A DNA stretch of 64,000 nt, from positions 186,001 to 250,000 of the forward strand of contig CAVSIP010000007.1 in NCBI GenBank assembly GCA_963728075.1, written 5' to 3'. Under the pieces are notes generated by a model. It had not been told where the DNA came from and searched no databases. It saw nothing but the letters and a program-made list of their open reading frames with translations. Both the position numbers and the translations under genes were made by a program. Below, piece by piece: positions 15,443-22,725 of the stretch (within the stretch, counting starts at the first letter, position 1; the number at the start of each line of letters is the position of its first letter). The DNA is from CAVSIP01 sp963728075 (GTDB lineage: Bacteria; Actinomycetota; Actinomycetes; JAFAQI01; DASSKL01).

Positions 15443-16711
15443 ATGCCGGCTCGACCGCTGAACATCGAGGACTACGGCGGCGAGGCGTACAACCTCGCGA
15501 TGTCGGAGGGCGCGCGCCCCCTGCTGGAGAAGGTGAAGACCTTCATCGCGACGGAGATCGAGCCGATCACCGAGGAGTACTACGCGCTGGGCGCGAACCG
15601 GGCGGACCGCTGGTCGTACGCGCCGGGGCAGCTGGAGCTGCTGGAGGGCGTGAAGGACAAGGCGCGGGCGAACGGGCTGTGGAACTTCTTCCTGCCGGAC
15701 GCGGAGACCGGTGAGGGCCTGTCGAACCTCGACTACGCCTACATCGCCCAGGAGCTCGGCAAGAACCCGCTGGCGTCGGAGTGCCTGAACTGCTCGGCGC
15801 CGGACACGGGGAACATGGAGGTGCTCGAGCGGGTCGGCACCCCGGAGCAGAAGGAGCAGTGGCTGGCGCCGCTGCTCGAGGGCAAGATCCGCTCGGCGTT
15901 CGCGATGACGGAGCCGGACGTCGCGTCCTCCGACGCGCGCAACGTGCGCTGCCAGGCCGTACGGGACGGCGACGAGTGGGTCATCAACGGGGAGAAGTAC
16001 TACATCTCCGGGGCCGGTGACCCGCGCTGCAAGATCATGATCGTGATGGTGCAGACGAACCCGGACGGGCCGTCGCACCTGCAGCAGTCGCAGATCCTCG
16101 TCCCGATGGACACCCCCGGGGTCGAGGTGCTCGGCCCGATGCACGTGTTCGGCAAGGACGACGCGCCGCACGGGCACATGCACCTGCGGTTCACCGACGT
16201 GCGGGTGCCGTACGAGAACGTGCTGCTCGGTGAGGGGCGCGGGTTCGAGATCTCCCAGCTGCGTCTCGGGCCGGGCCGGATCCACCACACGATGCGCTCG
16301 ATCGGTGCGGCGGAGCGGGCGCTGGAGCTGATGGTCAAGCGCGGGCTGTCCCGGGAGGCGTTCGGCAAGCCGATCATGGCGCTGGGCAAGAACACCGAGC
16401 TGGTGTCGCGGGCCCGGATCGAGATCGAGGCGATGCGGCTGATGGTGCTGCGCGCCGCCAAGGCGATGGACCTGATGGGCAACGCCGAGGCGCGGGTGTG
16501 GGTCAGCGCGGTCAAGGCGATGGTGCCCGAGCGGGTCTGCCAGATCATCGACCAGGCGATCCAGATCCACGGTGCCACCGGCATCTCGCAGTGGACGCCG
16601 CTGGCGGACATGTACACCTCGCAGCGGACGCTGCGCCTGGCCGACGGCCCGGACGAGGTGCACCACATGGTCGTCGGCCGCGCGGAGATCGCCCGCCACG
16701 CCGGCGGCTGA
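15443..16711 (+). CDS. Acyl-CoA dehydrogenase, ACAD10/11-like (second copy)
   Basis: 422 residues. Diagnostic segments are LNCSAPDTGNMEVLERVGTPEQKEQWL, FAMTEPDVASSDA (acyl-CoA/FAD loop), WVINGEKYYISGAGDPRCKIMIVM, GPGRIHHTMRSIGAAERALELM, ATGISQWTPLADMYTSQRTLRLADGPDEVHHMVVGRAEI. As in the gene at 12752-14032, the base segment is ADGPDEVH instead of YEGT. It belongs to the same subfamily but is clearly divergent, so it may act on a different chain length or stereoisomer, or form a hetero-oligomer. ATG 15443 has GAAGGAG upstream. No kinase gene follows this copy. Confidence 0.88.
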   Translation: MPARPLNIEDYGGEAYNLAMSEGARPLLEKVKTFIATEIEPITEEYYALGANRADRWSYAPGQLELLEGVKDKARANGLWNFFLPDAETGEGLSNLDYAYIAQELGKNPLASECLNCSAPDTGNMEVLERVGTPEQKEQWLAPLLEGKIRSAFAMTEPDVASSDARNVRCQAVRDGDEWVINGEKYYISGAGDPRCKIMIVMVQTNPDGPSHLQQSQILVPMDTPGVEVLGPMHVFGKDDAPHGHMHLRFTDVRVPYENVLLGEGRGFEISQLRLGPGRIHHTMRSIGAAERALELMVKRGLSREAFGKPIMALGKNTELVSRARIEIEAMRLMVLRAAKAMDLMGNAEARVWVSAVKAMVPERVCQIIDQAIQIHGATGISQWTPLADMYTSQRTLRLADGPDEVHHMVVGRAEIARHAGG

Positions 16712-16713
16712 CG

Positions 16714-16726
16714 GCGCCCCCGGCGC
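16714..16726 (+). terminator. Short GC hairpin after the ACAD stop
   Basis: GCGCC-CCC-GGCGC lies three bases after TGA 16709-16711. It has no T-tract, so it is only a weak terminator candidate. Confidence 0.25.
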
Positions 16727-16752
16727 GGAGTGCGCTGCTCGCTCGACCGGAA

Positions 16753-16786
16753 TAGTCTCGGCATCAGATAGTTGTATGTACGCAAC
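16753..16786 (+). promoter_or_regulatory. Promoter/operator region of the MFS exporter gene
   Basis: TAGTCT at 16753-16758 fits a -10 box. Just downstream, GTTG (16771-16774) and CAAC (16783-16786) flank TATGTACG, an imperfect dyad resembling TetR/MarR operators of drug exporters. AT-richness here contrasts strongly with the surrounding sequence. Confidence 0.4.
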
Positions 16787-16821
16787 GATTGATCCGGCAA
16801 CCGAGCAGCGAGGCAGCAGCC

Positions 16822-18618
16822 GTGGCGAGCGCACTACCGACGACCGCACATGACCCGGGCCGTTACAAGTGGGTGGCCCTGACCAACACCACCCTCGGCA
16901 TCCTCATGGCCACGATCAACGGCTCGATCGTGCTGATCTCCCTGCCGGCGATCTTCCGCGGCGTCCACCTCGACCCCCTGCAGCCGAGCAACTCCAGCTA
17001 CCTGCTCTGGATGCTCATGGGCTACCTGCTGGTGAGCGCCGTGCTGGTGGTGACGCTGGGCCGGCTCGGCGACATCTACGGGCGGGTCCGGATGTACAAC
17101 GCCGGGTTCGCCGTGTTCGCCGCGGCGTCCGTCCTGCTGGCCTTCGACCCGATGGTCGGCTCCGGCGGTGCGCTGTGGCTGATCGGCTGGCGCGTGCTGC
17201 AGGGCGTCGGCGGCGCGATGCTCATGGCCAACTCGACCGCGATCATCACCGACGCGTGGCCGGCCGAACGCCGCGGCTTCGCGCTGGGGATCAACATGGT
17301 CGCCGGCATCGCCGGACAGTTCATCGGCCTGATCGTCGGCGGGCTGCTCTCCGAGGTCTCGTGGCGCTCGGTGTTCTGGGTGTCCGTACCGATCGGCGTG
17401 TTCGGGACGGTGTGGGCCTACCGGAGCCTGCGCGAGGTGGGGACGAAGACCCACGCGCGCATCGACTGGTGGGGCAACCTGACGCTGGCCGTCGGGCTGG
17501 TCGCGATCCTCGTCGCGATCACCTACGGGATCATGCCGTACGGCGGGCACGACATGGGCTGGACCAGCCCGCGGGTGCTCGCCGGTCTCGTCGGGGGCGT
17601 GGCCATGCTCGGCGTGTTCGTGGCGATCGAGCGGCGGGTCGAGGACCCGATGTTCGACCTGGCACTGTTCCGCAACCGCGCGTTCGCCACCGGCAACGCC
17701 GCGCAGTGGCTCAACGCCATCGCGCGCGGCGGGCTGCAGTTCATGCTCATCATCTGGCTGCAGGGCATCTGGCTGCCGCTGCACGGCTTCGCCTACGAGA
17801 GGACGCCGCTGTGGGCCGGCATCTACCTGCTGCCGCTGACGGTGGGCTTCCTCGTCGCCGGGCCCGCCTCGGGCTGGCTGTCCGACCGCTTCGGCGCCCG
17901 CGCGTTCGCCACCGGAGGCCTGGTCCTCGTGGCCGCGTCGTTCGGCGGCCTCATCCTGCTGCCCACCGACTTCCCGTTCTGGGCGTTCGCCGTGCTCATC
18001 GCCACCAGCGGGCTGGGGTCCGGCCTGTTCGCGGCCCCCAACGCCGCGGCCATCATGAACGCCGTCCCGGCCCGCCAGCGCGGTGCCGCCAACGGCATGC
18101 GCGCGACGTTCCAGAACTCCGGCATGGTGCTGTCCATCGGCCTGTTCTTCTCGCTGATGATCGTCGGCCTGGCCAGCTCGCTGCCGTCGAGCCTGTACTC
18201 CGGGCTGACCTCCCAGGGCGTGCCGTCCGCGGTCGCGCACCGGATCGCCGGCATGCCGCCGGTGGGCAGCATGTTCGCGGCCTTCCTCGGCTACAACCCG
18301 ATCCAGAGCCTGCTGGCGCCGACGGGCGTGCTCCACCACCTGTCCGCCGCGCAGGTGCACGTCCTCACCGGCAAGCAGTTCTTCCCGCACCTGATGGCCG
18401 GGCCGTTCCACCACGGTCTCGTGGTCGCGTTCACGATGGCGATCGCGATGTCGATTGTCGGCGCGGGCGCGTCGCTCGCCCGCGGCGCGAAATACGTTCA
18501 CATCGACGAGCTCGAGGGTCACACTGTGGTCGAGTCCGCCCCGACGGCGCCCCCGAGCGCCGCAGCGCCCGTCGGCCTGACCGGCCCCTCCGGGGCAGGG
18601 AGTGAGGTGCACCGGTGA
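16822..18618 (+). CDS. DHA2-type (14-TM) MFS drug exporter
   Basis: 598 residues. The start of helix 1 (NTTLGILMATINGSIVLISLPAIF) matches the LDxTIVNVALP motif region of the EmrB/QacA group. GRLGDIYGRVRMYNAGF is motif A, and the motif C region is SEVSWRSVFWVSVPIGVFGTVW. About fourteen hydrophobic segments are present, with an extra-long loop around residues 460-510 (GYNPIQSLLAPTGVLHHLSAAQVHVLTGKQFFPHL) before the final pair. Substrate unknown; organic cations or hydrophobic drugs are typical. GTG 16822 is preceded by GAGG at eight bases. The stop overlaps the next start (DMT gene) by four bases, so the two are co-translated. Confidence 0.88.
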   Translation: MASALPTTAHDPGRYKWVALTNTTLGILMATINGSIVLISLPAIFRGVHLDPLQPSNSSYLLWMLMGYLLVSAVLVVTLGRLGDIYGRVRMYNAGFAVFAAASVLLAFDPMVGSGGALWLIGWRVLQGVGGAMLMANSTAIITDAWPAERRGFALGINMVAGIAGQFIGLIVGGLLSEVSWRSVFWVSVPIGVFGTVWAYRSLREVGTKTHARIDWWGNLTLAVGLVAILVAITYGIMPYGGHDMGWTSPRVLAGLVGGVAMLGVFVAIERRVEDPMFDLALFRNRAFATGNAAQWLNAIARGGLQFMLIIWLQGIWLPLHGFAYERTPLWAGIYLLPLTVGFLVAGPASGWLSDRFGARAFATGGLVLVAASFGGLILLPTDFPFWAFAVLIATSGLGSGLFAAPNAAAIMNAVPARQRGAANGMRATFQNSGMVLSIGLFFSLMIVGLASSLPSSLYSGLTSQGVPSAVAHRIAGMPPVGSMFAAFLGYNPIQSLLAPTGVLHHLSAAQVHVLTGKQFFPHLMAGPFHHGLVVAFTMAIAMSIVGAGASLARGAKYVHIDELEGHTVVESAPTAPPSAAAPVGLTGPSGAGSEVHR

Positions 18619-19637
18619 GCCAGCTGGCCGTCGCCGCCGCCCTGCTCGCCGGGCTGTCGTTCGCCGTGGGCAGCGTGCTGCAGCAGCGTGAGGCGCGCCA
18701 GCTGCCGGTGACGACGACGCGCGGTCTGGTGACGACGCTGGTCCGGCGCCGGTTGTGGCTGGTGGGCGTGGCGGTCGCCGCCTCGGCGTACGGGTGGCAG
18801 GCGCTGGCCCTGTCGCAGGGGCCGCTCGCGCTCGTGCAGCCCCTGCTCGTCTTCGAGCTGCCGTTCGCGCTCGTGCTCGCCGCACGGCTGCACCGTCGAC
18901 GGCTCAGCCGGCGGGACATCGGCGCCGCGCTGCTCGTGGCCGCCGGCGTGGCGACGTTCCTCGCTGTCGGCGCGCCTCGCGGCGGCACGGACGACGCGTC
19001 GACCGGGGCTTGGACGGCGCTGCTCGTCGCTGCCGGCGGGTCGATCCTGCTGCTGGGTCTGGCAGCGGAACGCGTCCGGGGGCCGATCGCCCGGACCAGC
19101 CTGCTCGCCGCGGCAGCCGCGCTGGCGTTCGCGACCATGGCGCCGCTGCTGAAGGCGACCACGCAGAACCTCGTGCAGAACGGCGTGGACGGGCTCGTCA
19201 CCTGGCAGCCGTGGGTGATGGCCGTGACCGCGCTGACCGGGTTCTCGTTCAGCCAGCGGGCGTTCCAGTCCGGGTCGATCGCGGTGAGCATGCCGCTCCT
19301 GCAGGCCGTGCAGCCGCTGGCCGCCGTGGGCATCGGGCTGACGCTGTTCGGCGAGCCCATCGCCACCGCGCCTGCTGCGATCGCCGGGGAGCTGCTCGCG
19401 GCAGTGGTCACGGTCGCCGGCATCGTCCTGCTCGACACCTCGCCGGCCGTGCAGGCCACGCAGGAGCAGGGGCCTGCCGCCGCTGGCCCACCGATCGCCG
19501 GGCCGGTCGCGCCTGCGCCGCGCTACATCGACGTGTCGGACTCCGGCTCGAACGCGAGCGCCTCGAGCACGGGCAGCGCCGCGTCGAGCCGGGAGCGCTC
19601 CTCGGGCGGCAGCGCCGCCACCCTCTGCGCCAAGTAG
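18615..19637 (+). CDS. DMT-superfamily (EamA-like) membrane protein
   Basis: 340 residues with eight to ten hydrophobic helices: LAVAAALLAGLSFAVGSVLQQREAR, LWLVGVAVAASAYGWQALALSQGPLALVQPLLVFELPFALVLAARL, IGAALLVAAGVATFLAVGAP, and the second repeat SVSMPLLQAVQPLAAVGIGLTLFGEPI. The double repeat with QPLLVFELPFA and QAVQPLAAVGIGL is typical of actinobacterial DMT proteins. The last 38 residues are Ser/Ala-rich and lie antisense to the 3' end of the MarR gene (19523-19637 overlap), so they are probably non-functional tail. GTG 18615 overlaps the exporter's stop; joint export or envelope role is likely. Confidence 0.78.
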   Translation: MSQLAVAAALLAGLSFAVGSVLQQREARQLPVTTTRGLVTTLVRRRLWLVGVAVAASAYGWQALALSQGPLALVQPLLVFELPFALVLAARLHRRRLSRRDIGAALLVAAGVATFLAVGAPRGGTDDASTGAWTALLVAAGGSILLLGLAAERVRGPIARTSLLAAAAALAFATMAPLLKATTQNLVQNGVDGLVTWQPWVMAVTALTGFSFSQRAFQSGSIAVSMPLLQAVQPLAAVGIGLTLFGEPIATAPAAIAGELLAAVVTVAGIVLLDTSPAVQATQEQGPAAAGPPIAGPVAPAPRYIDVSDSGSNASASSTGSAASSRERSSGGSAATLCAK

Positions 19638-19972
19638 AGCGTCCGCTCCTGGCGCAACCGCGCCACCAGCGCGTGGCCGTCGGGGGTCAGCGACATCCAG
19701 GCCACGCGCCGGTCCTGCTCGTCCGGGCGGCGTTGGACCAGGCCGCGCTCCTCGAGCCCCGCGATCAGCCGGCTCAGCGTCGACGGGCTGACCCCCTCGG
19801 CGGCTGCGAGGTCGCCGAGCCGCAGCTCGCCGCTGTCGCTGACGGTCGCCAGGGCGGACAGCTGCGAGATCGTGAGGTTCTCGACGGCGTGCTGCCGCAG
19901 CCGCCGGGTGAGGCGGGCGATCGCCACCCGCAGGCGTGCGGCGGTGACAGCGTGGACGTCATCCGGAGGCAC
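19523..19972 (-). CDS. MarR-family transcriptional regulator
   Basis: 149 residues with the winged helix of MarR proteins: LTISQLSALATVSDSGELRLGDLAAAEGVSPSTLSRLIAGLEERGLVQRRPDEQDRRVAWMSLTPDGHALV. RRPDEQDRRVAWMSLT is the wing. GTG 19972 was chosen as start because it gives the normal N-terminal dimerisation helix; no strong ribosome-binding site is seen. Its 3' end overlaps the 3' end of the convergent DMT gene by 115 bases. It is divergent from a second MarR gene across 124 bases, and either could control the export operons on both sides. Confidence 0.86.
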   Translation of the reverse strand: MPPDDVHAVTAARLRVAIARLTRRLRQHAVENLTISQLSALATVSDSGELRLGDLAAAEGVSPSTLSRLIAGLEERGLVQRRPDEQDRRVAWMSLTPDGHALVARLRQERTLYLAQRVAALPPEERSRLDAALPVLEALAFEPESDTSM

Positions 19973-20084
19973 CCGCCCAGGGTGCCACCTCGCGTCCGTA
20001 GGTTGATCTGTCCCGGCGCACGGGCGTACGGCGCGGGCCGGCGGCACGTGGCCGAAACCACAGCGCATCCTTGCCTGCGCAACA

Positions 20085-20090
20085 TATAGT
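20085..20090 (+). promoter_or_regulatory. -10 box TATAGT of a leaderless marR mRNA
   Basis: TATAGT, six bases (GACCTT), then ATG 20097. The neighbouring AT-rich stretch GCAACATA..TTATGCAA may hold the autoregulatory operator, but it is not a clean palindrome. Confidence 0.5.
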
Positions 20091-20096
20091 GACCTT

Positions 20097-20537
20097 ATGC
20101 AAACCGTAGGGACCGTCGAGAGGGACCTCGCGGGTGTCCTGGAGCGGCTGCTGAGGGTGATGCGCCGGCTCGCCACCGCCGGCGACCTCAGCCTCCCCGC
20201 CGCCTCGGTCCTCGCCCGGCTCGACCGCGAGGGTCCCCGGCGGCTCACCGAGCTGGCGGGGGACGAGGGGATCTCCCAGCCCGCGATGACCCAGCTCGTC
20301 ACCCGCCTGGAGCGGGACGGGCTCGCGTGCCGGACCGCGACGCCCGACGACCGCCGGGTGGTCCTCGTCGGGGTGACCGACACGGGACGTCGGGTGGTCG
20401 CGCGCCGCCGGCGCGAGCGCGCCGACGCGCTGCGCACGCTGCTCGACCGTCTCGACACCGCGGACCGCGCCGCCATCCGTACGGCGCTGCCGGCGCTGAC
20501 CCGCCTCACCGACCTCGCCGGGGAGACCCCCGGATGA
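20097..20537 (+). CDS. MarR-family transcriptional regulator, first gene of a four-gene export/stress operon
   Basis: 146 residues. The winged helix is clear: DLSLPAASVLARLDREGPRRLTELAGDEGISQPAMTQLVTRLERDGLACRTATPDDRRVVLVGVTDTGRRVV. Dimerisation helices lie at both ends. The stop overlaps the following MFS-Usp start by four bases (ATGA), and the next two junctions overlap in the same way, so marR, mfs-usp, usp and mfs form one coupled operon. Autorepression with induction by an exporter substrate is the usual arrangement. Start ATG 20097 fits the leaderless -10 box. Confidence 0.88.
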   Translation: MQTVGTVERDLAGVLERLLRVMRRLATAGDLSLPAASVLARLDREGPRRLTELAGDEGISQPAMTQLVTRLERDGLACRTATPDDRRVVLVGVTDTGRRVVARRRRERADALRTLLDRLDTADRAAIRTALPALTRLTDLAGETPG

Positions 20538-22261
20538 GCACCTCGCACGCCCCCGCGGCGAGCCCGTTCCGCCAGCCCCGCGCCGTCTGGGCGGTCGCGT
20601 TCGCCTGCGTCATCTCCTTCATGGGCATCGGCCTGGTCGACCCGATCCTGCCGAGCCTGCGCGAGAGCCTGGGCGCCTCGCCGAGCCAGATCTCGCTGCT
20701 GTTCACCAGCTACCTGGTGGTCACCGCGGTGGCGATGCTCGTCGTCGGCGCGGTCTCCAGCCGGATCGGGCCCAAGCGCACGCTGGTCGTCGGGCTGAGC
20801 CTCATCGTGGTGTTCTCCGCGCTCGCCGGCCAGTCCGACACCATCAGCGGCATCGTCGGCTTCCGCGCCGGCTGGGGTCTCGGCAACGCGCTGTTCATCG
20901 CCACCAGCCTCGCGGTCATCGTCGCGTCGGCGAGCGGCGGCTTCGGCGGCGCCATCATCCTGTACGAGACGGCACTCGGCCTCGGGATCGCGGTCGGGCC
21001 GCTGCTCGGCGGCGAGCTCGGCAGCATCAGCTGGCGGGGCCCGTTCTTCGGCGTCGCCGTGCTCATGGGCATCGCGCTCGTCGCGACGCTGCTCATGGTT
21101 CCGTCGCTGCCCAAGCCCGAACGGCCCACGTCGCTCGCCGCCCCGCTGAAGGCGCTGCGCCATCGCGGGCTGCTGACGATGGGCGTCACCGCGCTGCTCT
21201 ACAACTGGGGCTTCTTCACCATGCTCGGGTACTCGCCGTACCCGATGGAGCTGGACGCGCACCGGCTCGGCCTCGTCTTCACCGGCTGGGGCCTGCTCGT
21301 CGCGGCGTTCAGCGTGTTCGTCGCCCCGCGGCTGCAGGCGCGGTACGGCACGGCCCCCGTCCTGTACGTGAACCTCGTCGGTCTCGCGGTGGTCATGGCC
21401 GCGATCGCGGCGGGGGTGCACACTCCGGCGACGGTCATCGTGGCTGTCGTCGCCAGCGGTGCCTTCATCGGGATCAACAACACGCTGACCACGCAGGCGG
21501 TCATGCTCGTCTCCCCGGTCGAGCGCCCGGTCGCCTCGTCGGCGTACGGGTTCGTCCGGTTCATCGGGGGCGGTCTCGCGCCGTACGCCGCGGGCAAGAT
21601 CGCCGAGGCGACGTCGCTGAGCATCCCGTTCTACGTCGGCGCCGGGACCTTCCTGCTGGCCATCGCGGTGCTCGCCACCGGTCACCGGCTGCTCGGTGCG
21701 GCCGAGGCCGGGCAGGCCCGGGGCGAGCCGGTGGCACCGCGGCTGGAGGCGGTGCCGGCCGGCGGGGTGCGGATGGTGCGGCCGGTCATCGTCGCGGTGG
21801 CCGCGACCGGTGACGCGTCCGCCATCGTGGACGCCGCGGCGGGTCTCGCCCGCGACACGGGCGGTCCGCTGGAGGTGGTGCACGTGTACGAGACGGCCGT
21901 CGTCGAGGAGCTCGCCGTCGACGCGGAGGACGCCGGCGCCGCCCGTCGGGCGCTGGCGGCGCACCTGGACCGGCTGGCCGGGTACGGCATCGCCGCGGCG
22001 GGGCTGCTGCTGCACAGCGTCGGCGACCACGCCACCGCCGGCCGGGTGCTCGCCGAGCACGCCCGGGACGTCGACGCACGGCTGGTCGCCGTCGGGTCCT
22101 CACCACGCGGGCCGGTCGCGCAGTTCGCCGACGGCAGCTTCACCAGCGCTGTCACCCACGGGGCGACGTGCCCGGTGGTGCTGGTCCGCCCGGAGCAGCC
22201 GCCCCGCCCGCTGACCGCCGAGAGCCTGCAGGATCTGCGGGCGCAGAGCGTGAGCCGATGA
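20534..22261 (+). CDS. MFS exporter fused to a C-terminal universal stress protein (UspA) domain
   Basis: 575 residues. Residues 1-395 form a 12-helix DHA1-type transporter: VAFACVISFMGIGLVDPILPSLRESLGASPSQISLLFTSYLVVTAVAMLVVGAVSSRIGPKRTLVVG (motif A region) and LLGGELGSISWRGPFFGVAVLMG. After a short linker, residues about 415-560 are a Usp domain: RPVIVAVAATGDASAIVDAAAGLARDTGGPLEVVHVYE, and DARLVAVGSSPRGPVAQFADGSFTSAVTHGATCPVVLV. The last piece resembles the nucleotide-binding G-x-x-G...G-S/T loop, though the glycine spacing is altered. The fused domain could couple transport to ATP or another nucleotide signal. A free-standing Usp gene follows, overlapping by four bases, so two Usp modules are made together. 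Confidence 0.87.
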   Translation: MSTSHAPAASPFRQPRAVWAVAFACVISFMGIGLVDPILPSLRESLGASPSQISLLFTSYLVVTAVAMLVVGAVSSRIGPKRTLVVGLSLIVVFSALAGQSDTISGIVGFRAGWGLGNALFIATSLAVIVASASGGFGGAIILYETALGLGIAVGPLLGGELGSISWRGPFFGVAVLMGIALVATLLMVPSLPKPERPTSLAAPLKALRHRGLLTMGVTALLYNWGFFTMLGYSPYPMELDAHRLGLVFTGWGLLVAAFSVFVAPRLQARYGTAPVLYVNLVGLAVVMAAIAAGVHTPATVIVAVVASGAFIGINNTLTTQAVMLVSPVERPVASSAYGFVRFIGGGLAPYAAGKIAEATSLSIPFYVGAGTFLLAIAVLATGHRLLGAAEAGQARGEPVAPRLEAVPAGGVRMVRPVIVAVAATGDASAIVDAAAGLARDTGGPLEVVHVYETAVVEELAVDAEDAGAARRALAAHLDRLAGYGIAAAGLLLHSVGDHATAGRVLAEHARDVDARLVAVGSSPRGPVAQFADGSFTSAVTHGATCPVVLVRPEQPPRPLTAESLQDLRAQSVSR

Positions 22262-22725
22262 CCCCGCCGCAGGGCCGGTTCGAGCTCGGCACCGACGGCC
22301 CTGGTGCGATCCTCGTCGGTGTCGACGGCTCGGCGACCTCGCTGCGCGCCGCGGCGTACGCGGCCGGCCTGGCTCGCCGCCAGCGCACGCGGCTGATCGC
22401 CGCGTACGTGCGCGGGCGTCCCGGTCCGCTCGTGGGGCTGGCCGACCAGGCCGGCGAGGCGGTGACCGCGGCGTACGCGGCCGAGGACGAGGTGGAGGGC
22501 GCCCTGCGCAGCGCCCTGCAGAGGCAGTCGGAGGTCTGGTCGGTCGAGGCCACCCTCGTCGTCCGGGAGGGTGACCCGTTGCAGGAGCTCGTGCGCCTCG
22601 CGGCGGATGTCCGTGCCGAGTCCGTCGTCGTGGGGTCGTCGGCCAGCCTCGGGCACCGGCTGGTCGGATCCCTGGCCGTTCGCCTCATGCGCTGCGGCCG
22701 CTGGCCGGTCACGGTGGTCCCGTGA
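22258..22725 (+). CDS. Universal stress protein (UspA family)
   Basis: 155 residues with the Usp fold: AILVGVDGSATSLRAAAYAAGLARRQRTRLIAAYV at the N-terminus (Asp of the VDGS loop) and AESVVVGSSASLGHRLVGSLAVRLMRCGRWPVTVVP at the C-terminus. The final loop carries the G-x2-G-x9-G-(S/T)-like nucleotide-binding pattern in slightly shortened form, so ATP binding is plausible. ATG 22258 overlaps the stop of the MFS-Usp fusion and its own stop overlaps the next exporter start. It may heterodimerise with the fused Usp domain; that is inference. Confidence 0.88.
   Translation: MTPPQGRFELGTDGPGAILVGVDGSATSLRAAAYAAGLARRQRTRLIAAYVRGRPGPLVGLADQAGEAVTAAYAAEDEVEGALRSALQRQSEVWSVEATLVVREGDPLQELVRLAADVRAESVVVGSSASLGHRLVGSLAVRLMRCGRWPVTVVP

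Noticed and set aside
12752..16849. Uninterrupted 1365-codon minus-strand open frame
   Set aside because: Only the part below 14032 encodes acyl-CoA dehydrogenase; the rest is the complement of the TetR, hypothetical and second ACAD genes, open only because GC-rich codons leave few stops.
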